The notes: generated by a model from the sequence alone, not told the origin. DNA of 26,645 nucleotides from Arthrobacter sp. (GCA_025464925.1 JAODMS010000116.1:1-26645), one strand, 5' to 3'. Positions 15,350 through 26,516 are shown, numbered from the stretch's first letter. Numbers and translations: made by a program.

Positions 15350-16987
15350 ATGACCAACAGTTACACGGCCGCCGGCCAGAACAGCCGGCTGCCTCAGCCG
15401 CAGTCCCAACAGGCCCTGGCGGACCCGGTGCGTTATCCCGCGGGCGCCTCTGCCCCCGTCCTGGCCAAGCGGTCGTTCGTCCTGATCCTGATGACGCTGC
15501 TGGTGCCGGGCAGCGCCCAGACGGTCGCGGGCAACCGCCGGCTGGGACGGATCGCGCTTCGGGCCACCTTCACGGTCTGGGCCCTGGCCCTCCTGGGAAT
15601 CGTGCTCCTCCTGGCGGGCCGTTCGACGGCGATCAACCTGGTGACCAATCCCATCGCCTCGTTCCTGCTTGTCGCCGGGCTCACCGCCGTGGCTGTCGGC
15701 TGGGCCGCCCTGTTTCTCAATACCCTCCGCCTGATCCGGCCGCCGCTGCTCGCCCCGCGGACACGCCCCGCCGTCGGCGCCGCCCTGGTACTGGCCATGG
15801 TCCTCAGCAGCGGCCCGTTCGGATACGCGGCTTACCTGCTCAACGTCAGCCGCGACGCCATCGGCAGCATCTTCTCCGCCGGCCCCACCATCGAGCCGTC
15901 GGACGGCCGGTACAACTTCCTGATGTTGGGCGGCGACGCCGGGGCGGACCGCACCGGCCGCCGTCCGGACAGCCTCTCGGTCATCAGCGTCGATGCCAAG
16001 ACCGGCGAAACCGCCATCATCTCGGTGCCCCGCAACCTCCAGAACGCGCAGTTCAGCGAAGACTCCCCCATGCGCCAGGTCTATCCCGACGGCTACGACT
16101 GCGGCGACGAGTGCCTCATCAACGCCCTCAATACCGAAGTCACCAACGAACACCAGGACCTGTATCCCGGCGTGGATGACCCGGGAGCGCAGGCGACGCT
16201 GGAGGCAGTATCCGGCACCCTTGGCATCAAGGTCCAGGCATATGTGCTCGTGGACATGGACGGCTTCTCCAAACTCATCGACGCCATGGGCGGCATCCGG
16301 ATCAAGGCCGGCGGCTGGGTTCCCATGAGCGGGAACATGATCGATGAGGTCAACGGCATCCACGGCATGCCCCTCGGCTGGATCCCGGCGGGAAACCAGA
16401 AACTGGATGGATACCAGGCCCTCTGGTACGGCCGCTCCCGTGAGTTCGTGGACGATTACGCCCGCATCCAGCGGCAGCAGTGCGTCCAGAAGGCAATGCT
16501 CCAGCAGTTGGATCCTGCCACCCTGCTGTCCAAGTTCGAGCACATCGCCAAGGCCGGCAGCAAGGTGATCGACTCGAACATCTCTTCACGCCAGCTCGGC
16601 AGCTTCGTGGACCTGGCCATGAAGGCCAAGGGCCAGGACATCAGCCGTTTGACCATCGGGCCGCCGGACTTCGATGCGTCGTTCTCCACGGTCCCGGACT
16701 TCGACGTGATCCACCAGCGGGTGCGCCGGCTCCTGGCGGCGGGACCTTCGGCCGGGGCAGCCGACGACACCGTCCGGCAGCCCGGAACGGCTGTCGGGCC
16801 GCTCTCCGCCGCAGGGCCGGTACCGGGCACCCGGCCCGCCCGGTCGTCGTCGGACTTCACGCCCGTGACCACCACCCCCGAGGGGGAACCGATCACCGAG
16901 GAAATGCTCAACGACTTCAAGCGCGCCGGCGACGAACAGTCGATCCGCGACCTGGTGGCAACCAACGGCCAGTGCGCGCCGCTCTAG
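15350..16987 (+). CDS. LytR-CpsA-Psr (LCP) family glycopolymer transferase
   Basis: 545 residues. The N-terminal third carries four hydrophobic segments (about 39-58, 66-86, 98-126, 142-164), more than the single one in classic LCP proteins. The outer LCP domain (about 185-400) shows YNFLMLGGDAGADRTGRRPDSL, ISVPRNLQ, VLVDMDGFSKLIDAMGGI, WYGRSREFVDDYARIQRQQ, including the Arg/Asp residues that hold the lipid-linked substrate. The C-terminal ~120 residues are Pro/Ala-rich and end with a single Cys. LCP enzymes move glycopolymers such as teichoic acid or wall polysaccharide from a lipid carrier to peptidoglycan. AAGGA lies 8 nt before the ATG. The gene follows purE by 10 bp. Confidence 0.94.
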   Translation: MTNSYTAAGQNSRLPQPQSQQALADPVRYPAGASAPVLAKRSFVLILMTLLVPGSAQTVAGNRRLGRIALRATFTVWALALLGIVLLLAGRSTAINLVTNPIASFLLVAGLTAVAVGWAALFLNTLRLIRPPLLAPRTRPAVGAALVLAMVLSSGPFGYAAYLLNVSRDAIGSIFSAGPTIEPSDGRYNFLMLGGDAGADRTGRRPDSLSVISVDAKTGETAIISVPRNLQNAQFSEDSPMRQVYPDGYDCGDECLINALNTEVTNEHQDLYPGVDDPGAQATLEAVSGTLGIKVQAYVLVDMDGFSKLIDAMGGIRIKAGGWVPMSGNMIDEVNGIHGMPLGWIPAGNQKLDGYQALWYGRSREFVDDYARIQRQQCVQKAMLQQLDPATLLSKFEHIAKAGSKVIDSNISSRQLGSFVDLAMKAKGQDISRLTIGPPDFDASFSTVPDFDVIHQRVRRLLAAGPSAGAADDTVRQPGTAVGPLSAAGPVPGTRPARSSSDFTPVTTTPEGEPITEEMLNDFKRAGDEQSIRDLVATNGQCAPL

Positions 16988-17042
16988 ACGAAAGTCTTCG
17001 AGTGCCAGACCAGAAACCATCAACCAGATAGGGACCACGGCA

Positions 17043-18335
17043 GTGTACGAACTCCAGAATGTCCTCCGGCCGTATGCCTGGGGTTCCACAACGGCCATTG
17101 CCGAGCTGCTGGGCAGGCCTGCCTCCGGCGGCCCCGAAGCCGAGTTGTGGATCGGAGCCCATCCGGACTCCCCGTCCGTGGCCCTGACGCCGGCCCGCGG
17201 GCGAACGGCCGGTGCGCACGCGGCGGGGGCGGATGACGACGGCCGTCACTTCCTCGACGAGCTGATCGCCGGGGACCCCGAGCACTACCTGGGCCGCGAC
17301 AGCGTGGCCGACTTCGGCCCGCGCCTGCCGTTCCTGCTCAAGGTGCTGGCAGCGGACAGCCCCCTGTCCCTGCAGGTGCACCCGACCCTCGAACAGGCCC
17401 GGAGGGGTTTCGCCCGGGAAGAGGCAGCCGGCGTTGATCGTTCAGCGACGGAGCGCAACTACAAGGACGACAACCACAAGCCGGAAATGATCTTCGCGCT
17501 GACGCCCTTCGAGGCGCTGTGCGGTTTCCGGCCGGCCGCGCAGTCCCGCGCAGTCTTCCTGCATCTGGCTGCCTGCTTCGATCGGGCCGGGATCGAGCTT
17601 CCGCCGCTGATTCCCCGGCTGCTGGAGGACCTGGCACAGCCGGACGAGCACGCGGCGCTCCGCTCCGCCTTCGAGCGCCTCATTGCCGGCGGCGAGGACG
17701 TATCCCAAGCGACCGCCATGGTCGCCGCGGCCCTGATTTCCGGCGCCCCGATGGCGCCGCACCAGGCGGAATTGTCCACCGTGGTCAATCTCAACGAGCA
17801 GTATCCGGGCGACCCCGGGGTGCTGATCTCTCTGCTGCTCAACCGGATCTCCCTGGCCCCGGGCGAGGCCGTCTACCTGCCGGCCGGCAATGTGCATGCC
17901 TACCTGCGCGGCCTCGGCATCGAAGTCATGGCGTCCTCGGACAACGTGCTCCGCGGCGGGCTGACGCCCAAGTTCGTGGATGTGCCGGAGCTGCTCAAGA
18001 CCATCGCCTTCGAGGCCGTCGGCGTGCCGATGCTCCACTCCGAAACCACGATGCTGGGCCAGGAAGTCTTCCGTCCGCCATTCGAGGAATTCCAGCTGCA
18101 ACGTGTCGAACTGGAGCCCGGCGCCCAGCCGGTTCCGCTGGCCCAGGCCGGAGCCGCCGTCATCATCGTGGTCTCCGGATCCGTGCTCCTGGATTCCCCC
18201 AAAGCTGACCTGCAGCTGGACCGCGGCGCAAGCGCCTTCCTGCCCGCGGCAGAGGCTCCGGTCAACGTGCACGCCGTCACCGGCGCCACCGAAACTGCCC
18301 TGGCCTTTGCCGTCACCACCGCACTGAAGGCCTGA
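17043..18335 (+). CDS. manA: Mannose-6-phosphate isomerase, class I
   Basis: 430 residues; interconverts fructose-6-phosphate and mannose-6-phosphate, feeding GDP-mannose and so mannosylated envelope components. The type I zinc site is visible: SLQVHPTLEQA (about 109-119), DDNHKPEM (about 142-149) and PAGNVHAYLRGLGIEVMASSDNVLRGGLTPK (about 279-310, which has the catalytic Arg). The N-terminal YAWGS and ELWIGAHPDSPS are typical. The start is GTG 17043 with AGGGA about 10 nt upstream. The femX-like gene begins 3 bp after its stop. This pairing places mannose supply beside wall genes and the PMT and GtrA genes elsewhere in the window. Confidence 0.97.
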   Translation: MYELQNVLRPYAWGSTTAIAELLGRPASGGPEAELWIGAHPDSPSVALTPARGRTAGAHAAGADDDGRHFLDELIAGDPEHYLGRDSVADFGPRLPFLLKVLAADSPLSLQVHPTLEQARRGFAREEAAGVDRSATERNYKDDNHKPEMIFALTPFEALCGFRPAAQSRAVFLHLAACFDRAGIELPPLIPRLLEDLAQPDEHAALRSAFERLIAGGEDVSQATAMVAAALISGAPMAPHQAELSTVVNLNEQYPGDPGVLISLLLNRISLAPGEAVYLPAGNVHAYLRGLGIEVMASSDNVLRGGLTPKFVDVPELLKTIAFEAVGVPMLHSETTMLGQEVFRPPFEEFQLQRVELEPGAQPVPLAQAGAAVIIVVSGSVLLDSPKADLQLDRGASAFLPAAEAPVNVHAVTGATETALAFAVTTALKA

Positions 18336-18338
18336 CCC

Positions 18339-19286
18339 GTGGACTACTTCCTGCAGGGCCCGCACTGGGCCGACTTCCAACGCGCGCTGGGCCGGACCGT
18401 CCACGAGCAGTCCGGACCCGGCTGGAGCTTCCTGGCTGTCGAGGAATCGAACCCCGCCGGGAAAGTGCTCTATGCCCCCTACGGCCCCGTGGCCTCCTCG
18501 CTCGGGGCCTTCGACGCCGCGCTGGCAGCACTGACGGAACTGGCCCGCGGGTGCGGGGCGGTGTTTGTCCGGATTGAGCCGGTCAGTGCCGGCCTCGCGG
18601 CACCCGGCGCCGACGCGGCGCTGCGTGGCCGCGGCCTGCAGCCGGCACCGGTGAACCAGCAGCCTGAGCTTAGCTGGATCGTGGATCTGGATCGCGACTT
18701 CAAGGACGTCCTGGCGGACATGAAGCCGGTCAACCGCAATCTCTACCGGAATATCCACAAGAAGGGCGTGACGTTCCGCTCCAGCCAGGACCCGGCCGAG
18801 GTGGCCGTGCTCCTGGAATTCCTCCGTATGACGGCAGCGCGCAACGGCTTCAAGCCCCAGAGCGATGAGTATCTGAGCCAGGTGGCCCGCTCGCTGATGC
18901 CTGCCGGTGCCGCGACGCTCTTTCTCGCGGAGCTCGAGGGCACGCCCATCGCCGCAGCCTTGGCCTACGATTCGGCGGATACCCGGACCTATGCCCACGC
19001 CGCGCTGGATGACACGCACCGGAAGCTGAGCGCCGGGATTCCCCTGCTGGTCACCTTGATCGCCGATGCCCAGCAGAAGGGCCTCAAGTACGTGGACCTC
19101 TGGGGCGTGGCGCCCGAGGACCAGCCGGACCACAAGTGGGCCGGTTTCACGGCGTTCAAGAAGTCATTCGGCGGCCGCGGGGTCGCCTATCCGGGAACCT
19201 GGGACCTGCCCGTCAACAAGCTGCGTTACGGAGCCTACGGGCTGGCCCGCAAGGTGAGGGACAAGGTCAGGGGACTGCGCCGCTAA
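18339..19286 (+). CDS. FemABX family peptidoglycan bridge aminoacyltransferase
   Basis: 315 residues. The protein shows two GNAT-like halves of the Fem family: FLQGPHWADFQRALG and KVLYAPYGPVA in the first, then DMKPVNRNLYRNIHKKGVTF, FLRMTAARNGFKPQSDEYL, and KGLKYVDLWGVAPEDQPDHKWAGFTAFKKSFGG, the last being the typical end of these enzymes. They move an amino acid from aminoacyl-tRNA to lipid II to build the interpeptide bridge; Micrococcaceae often have such bridges. It lacks the long coiled-coil arm of staphylococcal FemA. GTG 18339 follows the manA stop by 3 bp, so it is coupled to manA. Confidence 0.93.
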   Translation: MDYFLQGPHWADFQRALGRTVHEQSGPGWSFLAVEESNPAGKVLYAPYGPVASSLGAFDAALAALTELARGCGAVFVRIEPVSAGLAAPGADAALRGRGLQPAPVNQQPELSWIVDLDRDFKDVLADMKPVNRNLYRNIHKKGVTFRSSQDPAEVAVLLEFLRMTAARNGFKPQSDEYLSQVARSLMPAGAATLFLAELEGTPIAAALAYDSADTRTYAHAALDDTHRKLSAGIPLLVTLIADAQQKGLKYVDLWGVAPEDQPDHKWAGFTAFKKSFGGRGVAYPGTWDLPVNKLRYGAYGLARKVRDKVRGLRR

Positions 19287-19298
19287 CCTTCCACCGCT

Positions 19299-19336
19299 CG
19301 CGTTCCCGCCGGGCTAGGAGTGCCGGCGGGAACGCG
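19299..19336. terminator. Bidirectional terminator hairpin, femX-like / glpX
   Basis: CGCGTTCCCGCCGG 19299-19312 pairs perfectly with CCGGCGGGAACGCG 19323-19336 across a 10-nt loop in the 63-bp gap between convergent genes. There is no T-run on either side, as is common in high-GC Actinobacteria. Confidence 0.8.
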
Positions 19337-19349
19337 GATCGGCAGGAAG

Positions 19350-20387
19350 CTACTTCTTGGGGGCGTAGCCTTCCCACTTGCTGGCCTGGTGCTCGCCGTC
19401 GACGAAGCGGATGGTACCGGACTTGGACCGCATCACGATGGACTGCGTGAGGACCTTGTCCTTGGAATAGCGAACGCCCTTGAGGAGATCGCCGTCCGTG
19501 ATGCCGGTGGCGGCAAAGTAGCAATTGTCGCTGGAGACCAGGTCATTGGTGGAGAGCACCCGGTCCAGATCGTGCCCGGCGTCAATCGCCTTCTGCTTCT
19601 CTTCATCGCTCGTGGGCCACAGCCGGCCCTGGATCACGCCTCCCAGGGACTTGATGGCGCAGGCCGTGACGATGCCTTCCGGCGTTCCGCCGATACCCAT
19701 GAGCGCATCGACCCCGGTACCGGAGCGTGCGGCAGCGATGGCACCGGCGACGTCGCCGTCCATGATGAACTTCGTGCGGGCACCGGCTTGGCGGATTTCC
19801 TCCACGAGGGGACGGTGGCGGTCCCGGTCCAGCACCATCACCGTAACCTGGTTGACCTTGACGCCCTTGGCCTTCGCGATGAGGTGCAGGTTCTGCTTGA
19901 CCGGCAGGCGCAGGTCGACCATGTCGGCCGCCTCCGGGCCGGTCACGAGCTTCTCCATGTAGAACACGGCGGAGGGGTCGAACATGGATCCGCGCTCGGC
20001 GACCGCCAGGACGGCCAGGGCGTTGTTGATGCCGAGGGCGGTCAGCCGGGTTCCGTCGATGGGATCGACGGCGACATCGCACTCGGGACCGGTGCCGTCC
20101 CCGACGTGTTCTCCGTTGAAGAGCATCGGGGCCTCGTCCTTTTCACCCTCGCCGATGACGACGACACCGTTGAAGTGGACGGTCTGGAGGAACGAGCGCA
20201 TGGCGTCCACGGCGGCGCCGTCGGCCTTGTTCTTGTCCCCGAAACCAACCCAGTGCCCGCCGGCAATGGCGGCGGCTTCGGTGACGCGGACCAGTTCCAG
20301 TGCAAGGTTGCGGTCAGGCTCGTCGATCCCGACGGCGAGCGAGGGGGAAAGCGTGGAGTACTTCTGGGACATCGGCGTCTGTGTCAC
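19350..20387 (-). CDS. glpX: Class II fructose-1,6-bisphosphatase
   Basis: 345 residues, GlpX-type; removes the 1-phosphate from fructose-1,6-bisphosphate, the committed gluconeogenic step, and is the main such enzyme in Actinobacteria. Motifs are VVIGEGEKDEAPML (77-89), CDVAVDPIDGTRL (103-115, metal site), and GTPEGIVTACAIKSLGG in the second half. I take GTG 20387 as the start because AGAGG is 6 nt upstream; an ATG five codons later (20372) would be too far from that site. The gene diverges from the DUF4245 gene. The C-terminus ends GYAPKK. Confidence 0.97.
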   Translation of the reverse strand: MTQTPMSQKYSTLSPSLAVGIDEPDRNLALELVRVTEAAAIAGGHWVGFGDKNKADGAAVDAMRSFLQTVHFNGVVVIGEGEKDEAPMLFNGEHVGDGTGPECDVAVDPIDGTRLTALGINNALAVLAVAERGSMFDPSAVFYMEKLVTGPEAADMVDLRLPVKQNLHLIAKAKGVKVNQVTVMVLDRDRHRPLVEEIRQAGARTKFIMDGDVAGAIAAARSGTGVDALMGIGGTPEGIVTACAIKSLGGVIQGRLWPTSDEEKQKAIDAGHDLDRVLSTNDLVSSDNCYFAATGITDGDLLKGVRYSKDKVLTQSIVMRSKSGTIRFVDGEHQASKWEGYAPKK

Positions 20388-20465
20388 GTGAACCTCTTCT
20401 TTGAGTGGCGATCATTGAACCCGTACGGCCGGTCTGGATCCGTCGCGGTGATTCGTCTGATACTG

Positions 20466-20471
20466 ATCATA
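20466..20471 (-). promoter_or_regulatory. Putative -10 element of glpX
   Basis: TATGAT on the minus strand, close to the TATAAT consensus, lies 78 nt upstream of the glpX start in the divergent gap. No good -35 is seen. A short inverted repeat, GTCAT-TGG-ATGAC (20491-20503), lies just upstream and may be an operator. Confidence 0.35.
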
Positions 20472-20593
20472 GTCGCGGCAGCATCTCCGGGTCATTGGAT
20501 GACAAAGCCGTGAAACACTTCGTCCCGCGGCCGCCCGGCCGGGCCGAGTGTGTGATCGGCACCGTCATGGGCGACTATAGAGGGGTGAGTGAA

Positions 20594-21286
20594 ATGCAGG
20601 ACACGTCCCCCGCCGCGCAAGGTTCCCCCGCCGGCGCAGCCGCCCCGGACAGGACGGCCGCAGCGGGCCAGCCGCCGGTCAAGCCCGTTCTCGCCCCCGC
20701 AGCGGCGAAACGGGCAAACGCGTCCGTGATGGGCATGATCATTGCCCTGGTCGTGAGCATCGCCGCCTTCCTGCCCATCGTCCTGATGAACCCGTCACCG
20801 AAGACCGACGGCTACCGGCCGGACATCAATGTCAGCGCCGTGGCGCAGTACGCTGCAGGCGTGGCGGGATTTACCCCCGTGGCACCGGATCCCGGCGACT
20901 CCTTCCGCACGAATTACGCCCGTTGGGAATCCGGGACGGGCAGCGGCGTGGCCACCTGGGAGGTCGGCTACATCACTCCCAGGGAGTCCTTCATCGGGCT
21001 GGTGCAGACCCGGCAGTCGAACCCCACCTGGCTGCTGCAGCAGACGAACAACGCCCGGGCGACCGGAACCCGGAACGCCGGCGGACGGGAATGGGAACTC
21101 CGCGACACCGGCAAGGGCGAGAAGAGCATGGTGCTCGTCCACCGCGGCACCACTGTCATCCTGACCGGGACGGCGCAGCTGGACGAGTTCACGCTGCTGG
21201 CGGCCGCCGTCGTGAAGTCGCTGGACAGCCAACCCGACGCTACCCCGGACGCAACAGTTTCACCCTCCGCCACACCTTCACCGTAG
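20594..21286 (+). CDS. DUF4245 family protein
   Basis: 230 residues from ATG 20594, chosen because AGAGGGG stands 8 nt upstream; GTG 20585 is too close to that site. The N-terminal ~44 residues are Ala/Pro-rich, followed by one membrane segment (about 45-65, SVMGMIIALVVSIAAFLPIV). An outer domain then has RPDINVSAVAQYAAGVAGFTPVAP, VATWEVGYITPRESFIGLVQTRQ and WLLQQTNNAR, the DUF4245 pattern. The end is a Pro/Ser/Thr/Asp-rich tail. Function is unknown; DUF4245 genes commonly stand opposite glpX in Actinobacteria, as here. A role at the membrane surface is inference. Confidence 0.9.
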   Translation: MQDTSPAAQGSPAGAAAPDRTAAAGQPPVKPVLAPAAAKRANASVMGMIIALVVSIAAFLPIVLMNPSPKTDGYRPDINVSAVAQYAAGVAGFTPVAPDPGDSFRTNYARWESGTGSGVATWEVGYITPRESFIGLVQTRQSNPTWLLQQTNNARATGTRNAGGREWELRDTGKGEKSMVLVHRGTTVILTGTAQLDEFTLLAAAVVKSLDSQPDATPDATVSPSATPSP

Positions 21287-21289
21287 AGT
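21284..21289 (+). promoter_or_regulatory. Putative -10 element for leaderless carbonic anhydrase transcript
   Basis: TAGAGT, whose TAG is the stop codon of the DUF4245 gene, ends 6 nt before GTG 21296. No clear ribosome site precedes this start (only GAAG). Cotranscription with DUF4245 remains possible. Confidence 0.35.
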
Positions 21290-21295
21290 GAAGCC

Positions 21296-21910
21296 GTGGC
21301 TACTTATCTGACTCCCGCTCTTGCCTGGCGCCGGCTGCGCGAAGGCAACGAGCGTTTCGTTTCCGGCGAATCCTCCCATCCGAACCAGGACGCCTCACGC
21401 CGTTCCTCCCTGGTGGAGCACCAGCACCCGTTCGCCGTGATCTTCGGCTGCTCCGATTCCCGCCTCGCCGCCGAGATCATCTTCGACCTGGGCCTGGGCG
21501 ACGCCTTCGTGGTCCGCACCGCCGGCCAGGTCATCGACGATGCCGTCCTGGGCTCGCTGGAATACTCCATCAGCGAGCTGGCCGTGCCGCTGATCGTGGT
21601 GCTGGGACATGACAGCTGTGGCGCGGTGAGCGTCACCAAGTCGGCCGTCGAAACCGGGCATATGCCCGTCGGGTTCATGCGCGACCTCGTGGAACGCATC
21701 ACGCCCTCGGTGCTGACCTCGCTGCGCAACAACCAGGAAGACGTCAATGACATGGTGGTGGAGCACGTCAAGCAGACGTCACAGCGCCTCGTGGACAGTT
21801 CCCGTGTGATTTCCGCCGCAATCGACAGCGGCCGGGCAGCGGTGATTGGGCTCTCCTACCGGCTGGCCGAAGGCAGGGCAGACCTCGTTTCCGGAATCGG
21901 CGAACTCTAG
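21296..21910 (+). CDS. Beta-class carbonic anhydrase
   Basis: 204 residues; interconverts CO2 and bicarbonate, which in this organism could supply bicarbonate to PurK and carboxylases. Beta-class zinc ligands are visible: Cys52 in FGCSDSR (with the Asp54-Arg56 dyad), His105 and Cys108 in VVLGHDSCGAV. The connecting piece DAFVVRTAGQVIDDAVLGSLEYSI is typical. The start is GTG 21296, 9 bp after the DUF4245 stop. Length and motifs look complete. Confidence 0.95.
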   Translation: MATYLTPALAWRRLREGNERFVSGESSHPNQDASRRSSLVEHQHPFAVIFGCSDSRLAAEIIFDLGLGDAFVVRTAGQVIDDAVLGSLEYSISELAVPLIVVLGHDSCGAVSVTKSAVETGHMPVGFMRDLVERITPSVLTSLRNNQEDVNDMVVEHVKQTSQRLVDSSRVISAAIDSGRAAVIGLSYRLAEGRADLVSGIGEL

Positions 21911-21969
21911 GCGCGGGCGGAGGTCCGCAGTCCACCGTTTCCGGTTTTCGATGAACCGCCCACTCGCCC

Positions 21970-21975
21970 TAAGCT
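21970..21975 (+). promoter_or_regulatory. Putative -10 element for leaderless fumC transcript
   Basis: TAAGCT ends 6 nt before the fumC ATG at 21982, and no ribosome site is present. TTTCGA 18 nt upstream is a poor -35. Confidence 0.35.
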
Positions 21976-21981
21976 AACCCC

Positions 21982-23403
21982 ATGACTTCCACTGAAGAAT
22001 TCCGCATTGAACATGACACGATGGGCGAAGTCCGCGTCCCCGTGAACGCCCTGTACCGCGCCCAGACGCAGCGTGCCGTAGAAAACTTCCCCATCTCCGG
22101 CAAGACCCTGGAGCGCGCCCATATCGAGGCGCTCGCGCGCGTCAAGAAAGCCGCCGCCCAGGCCAACGCCGAACTCGGTGTGCTCGATGGCGAGCTGGCC
22201 AAGGCAATTGCCGAGGCTGCCGATGAAGTTGCTGCCGGAAAGTACGACGGCGACTTTCCCATCGATGTCTTCCAGACGGGCTCCGGCACGTCCTCGAACA
22301 TGAACACCAATGAGGTCATCGCGGAGCTTGCCACCCGGGCCCTCAAGGCCGCGGGCAGCGACAAGGTTGTCCACCCGAACGACCATGTCAACGCCTCCCA
22401 GTCCTCCAATGACGTCTTCCCGACCTCGGTCCACGTCGCCGCCACGTCCGCGCTGATCAACGACCTGATCCCGGCCCTCGGGTATCTGGCGGATTCCCTG
22501 GAGCGCAAGGCCGTCGAGTTCAAGGACGTCGTCAAGTCCGGACGCACCCACCTGATGGACGCCACGCCAGTGACCCTGGGCCAGGAGTTCGGCGGGTACG
22601 CCGCACAGGTGCGCTACGGCATCGAGCGCATCAACGCCTCCCTCCCCCGTGTCGCCGAAGTTCCGCTCGGCGGCACCGCCGTCGGCACTGGCATCAACAC
22701 CCCGGCAGGTTTCCCGGAGCGCGTGATCGAACTGCTGGCCGCCGATACCGGCCTCCCGCTCACCGAGGCCCGCGACCACTTCGAGGCCCAGGCCAACCGG
22801 GACGGCCTGATTGAAGCGTCGAGCCAGCTGCGCAATATCGCCATCTCCTTCATGAAGATCAACAACGATCTGCGCTGGATGGGCTCGGGCCCCAACACCG
22901 GCCTCGGCGAAATCTCGATCCCCGATCTGCAGCCCGGTTCCTCGATCATGCCCGGCAAGGTCAACCCGGTCATCTGTGAAGCCTCCATCATGGTGTGCGC
23001 CCAGGTCATCGGCAACGACACCGCAATCGCCTGGTCCGGGACCAACGGGGCCTTCGAGCTGAACGTCGGCATCCCGGTGATGGCCGCCAACCTGCTCGAA
23101 TCCGTCCGGCTGTTGGCGAACACCAGCCGCGTGATGGCCGACAAGATGATCGACGGCATCACCGCCAACGTCGAACGCGCCCGCTTCCTCGCCGAGGCCT
23201 CGCCGTCCATCGTCACTCCGCTGAACAAGTACATCGGGTACGAGAATGCCGCCAAGATCGCCAAGAAGGCCGTGGCCGAGGGCCTGACCATCCGCGAAAC
23301 CGTCGTCGCCATGGGCTTCATCGAACGCGGCGAGCTGACTGAAGAGCAGATGGACACCGCCCTGGACGTCATGTCCATGACCCGCCCGCCGCACAAGGCC
23401 TAG
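21982..23403 (+). CDS. fumC: Class II fumarate hydratase
   Basis: 473 residues, complete; hydrates fumarate to malate in the TCA cycle. Landmarks are [15 protein letters not shown] at the N-terminus, [29 protein letters not shown] (about 130-143), [20 protein letters not shown] and the superfamily signature [11 protein letters not shown] (319-329) with the catalytic serine loop. It forms homotetramers without an iron-sulfur cluster in the known family. The gene stands alone between carbonic anhydrase and a terminator-like hairpin. Confidence 0.98.
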   Translation: MTSTEEFRIEHDTMGEVRVPVNALYRAQTQRAVENFPISGKTLERAHIEALARVKKAAAQANAELGVLDGELAKAIAEAADEVAAGKYDGDFPIDVFQTGSGTSSNMNTNEVIAELATRALKAAGSDKVVHPNDHVNASQSSNDVFPTSVHVAATSALINDLIPALGYLADSLERKAVEFKDVVKSGRTHLMDATPVTLGQEFGGYAAQVRYGIERINASLPRVAEVPLGGTAVGTGINTPAGFPERVIELLAADTGLPLTEARDHFEAQANRDGLIEASSQLRNIAISFMKINNDLRWMGSGPNTGLGEISIPDLQPGSSIMPGKVNPVICEASIMVCAQVIGNDTAIAWSGTNGAFELNVGIPVMAANLLESVRLLANTSRVMADKMIDGITANVERARFLAEASPSIVTPLNKYIGYENAAKIAKKAVAEGLTIRETVVAMGFIERGELTEEQMDTALDVMSMTRPPHKA

Positions 23404-23430
23404 CAGGCAACGCGTCAACCAAGTACGTCC

Positions 23431-23468
23431 GGCGGCCGGCACCTTTTGCGAGAAAGGCGCCGGCCGCC
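23431..23468 (+). terminator. Terminator hairpin after fumC
   Basis: Bases 23431-23446 pair with 23453-23468 (core GGCGGCCGG / CCGGCCGCC, extended by CCTTT/AAAGG) with a single A-C mismatch and a 6-nt loop, 28 bp after the fumC stop. No T-run follows. Confidence 0.75.
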
Positions 23469-23570
23469 GCCGTCTGCCGCCATGCTGGCGCCGCGTGCCA
23501 ACGAACTCCAGCAGAGGCTGGACAAGAAAAGGCCAGGGCCGGGCGCCGACAATAAGACGCAAGGCATAAT

Positions 23571-23597
23571 TTTGCACTGATTAAATTAAAGTGCAAA
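23571..23597. promoter_or_regulatory. Inverted-repeat operator upstream of the TetR gene
   Basis: TTTGCACT 23571-23578 and AGTGCAAA 23590-23597 form a perfect 8-bp inverted repeat around an AT-rich 11-bp centre (GATTAAATTAA). It ends 10 bp before the tetR start codon, and TAAAGT (23587-23592) inside it could be the -10. This is the expected position for autoregulation of a TetR-efflux pair. Confidence 0.65.
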
Positions 23598-23607
23598 GAT
23601 TCACTAT

Positions 23608-25937
<2,330 letters not shown>

Positions 25938-25987
25938 CCGGCCCCTGCCGGGCGGCTCCGCAGGACGCCGCTCCACGGGCTGCTGCC

Positions 25988-26021
25988 GGGACGCCGCAAT
26001 CATTGGGGGTTGCGGCGTCCC
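25988..26021. terminator. Bidirectional terminator hairpin, MFS / NUDIX
   Basis: GGGACGCCGCAA 25988-25999 and TTGCGGCGTCCC 26010-26021 are perfect complements around a 10-nt loop in the 108-bp convergent gap. No T-run is present. Confidence 0.8.
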
Positions 26022-26045
26022 TGCCCGGCTGGCCGTTCGGCCAGG

Positions 26046-26516
26046 TCAGCTCCGGAAGTGGGCGGGACCGTCACGGTCCATGGCCCGTTCGATCGCCTCG
26101 CGGTGTCCGGGCAGGAGATCAGGGACATCCTCCCGCCGGAACCAGCCCACGGCCAGGGATTCCTCGTCGTTCACCCGCGCCTCGCCGGAGAGGTGCCGGC
26201 AGCGGAACACGAGCGTCAGGTACTCGCAGACGTCACCGTTGGGATAGGTGACCGGCCCCGCCGCGTCCACCGACACGAGCCGTTCGGTAACAGCGACGAC
26301 GCCGGTCTCCTCCAGGATCTCGCGCCGCAACCCGGCCGCCGGTTCCTCGCCGGGCTCCAGGATTCCGGCGATAAGCCCCCAGCGGCCGTTGTCCGCCCGC
26401 TGGCCCAGCAGGACCCGGCCCGCGCCGTCGAACACGACGCCTCTTACCGCCGGAATCCAGAGACTCTCGTGGCCGATCTTTTCGCGTAACTTCAGGATGA
26501 ACTCGGGTGTCGCCAT
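26046..26516 (-). CDS. NUDIX hydrolase
   Basis: 156 residues with a complete Nudix box at 51-73: the glycine of GILEPGEE, then RREILEETGVV (REUXEEXGU), which binds metal and splits nucleoside diphosphate-X bonds. The preceding VRGVVFDGAGRVLLGQRADNGRWGLIAG is usual. Substrate is unknown; the ADP-ribose/NTP-cleaning type is possible. The ATG at 26516 has GGAG 8 nt upstream (AGGAGAAACGC). That ribosome site lies just behind the stop codon of an IS110 transposase (14 nt from stop to ATG), so the gene's native promoter may have been displaced or replaced by the element. Confidence 0.93.
   Translation of the reverse strand: MATPEFILKLREKIGHESLWIPAVRGVVFDGAGRVLLGQRADNGRWGLIAGILEPGEEPAAGLRREILEETGVVAVTERLVSVDAAGPVTYPNGDVCEYLTLVFRCRHLSGEARVNDEESLAVGWFRREDVPDLLPGHREAIERAMDRDGPAHFRS

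Noticed and set aside
17442..19133. 563-codon minus-strand frame across manA and the femX-like gene
   Set aside because: Crosses two well-supported plus-strand genes and their junction; composition is that of a shadow frame.
20405..20593. Upstream extension of the DUF4245 protein
   Set aside because: The 63 extra residues lack family character and cover the glpX promoter region; ATG 20594 has a good ribosome site.
23482..23580. Small open frame of 32 codons between fumC and tetR
   Set aside because: No ribosome site, overlaps the tetR operator, and no recognisable peptide type.
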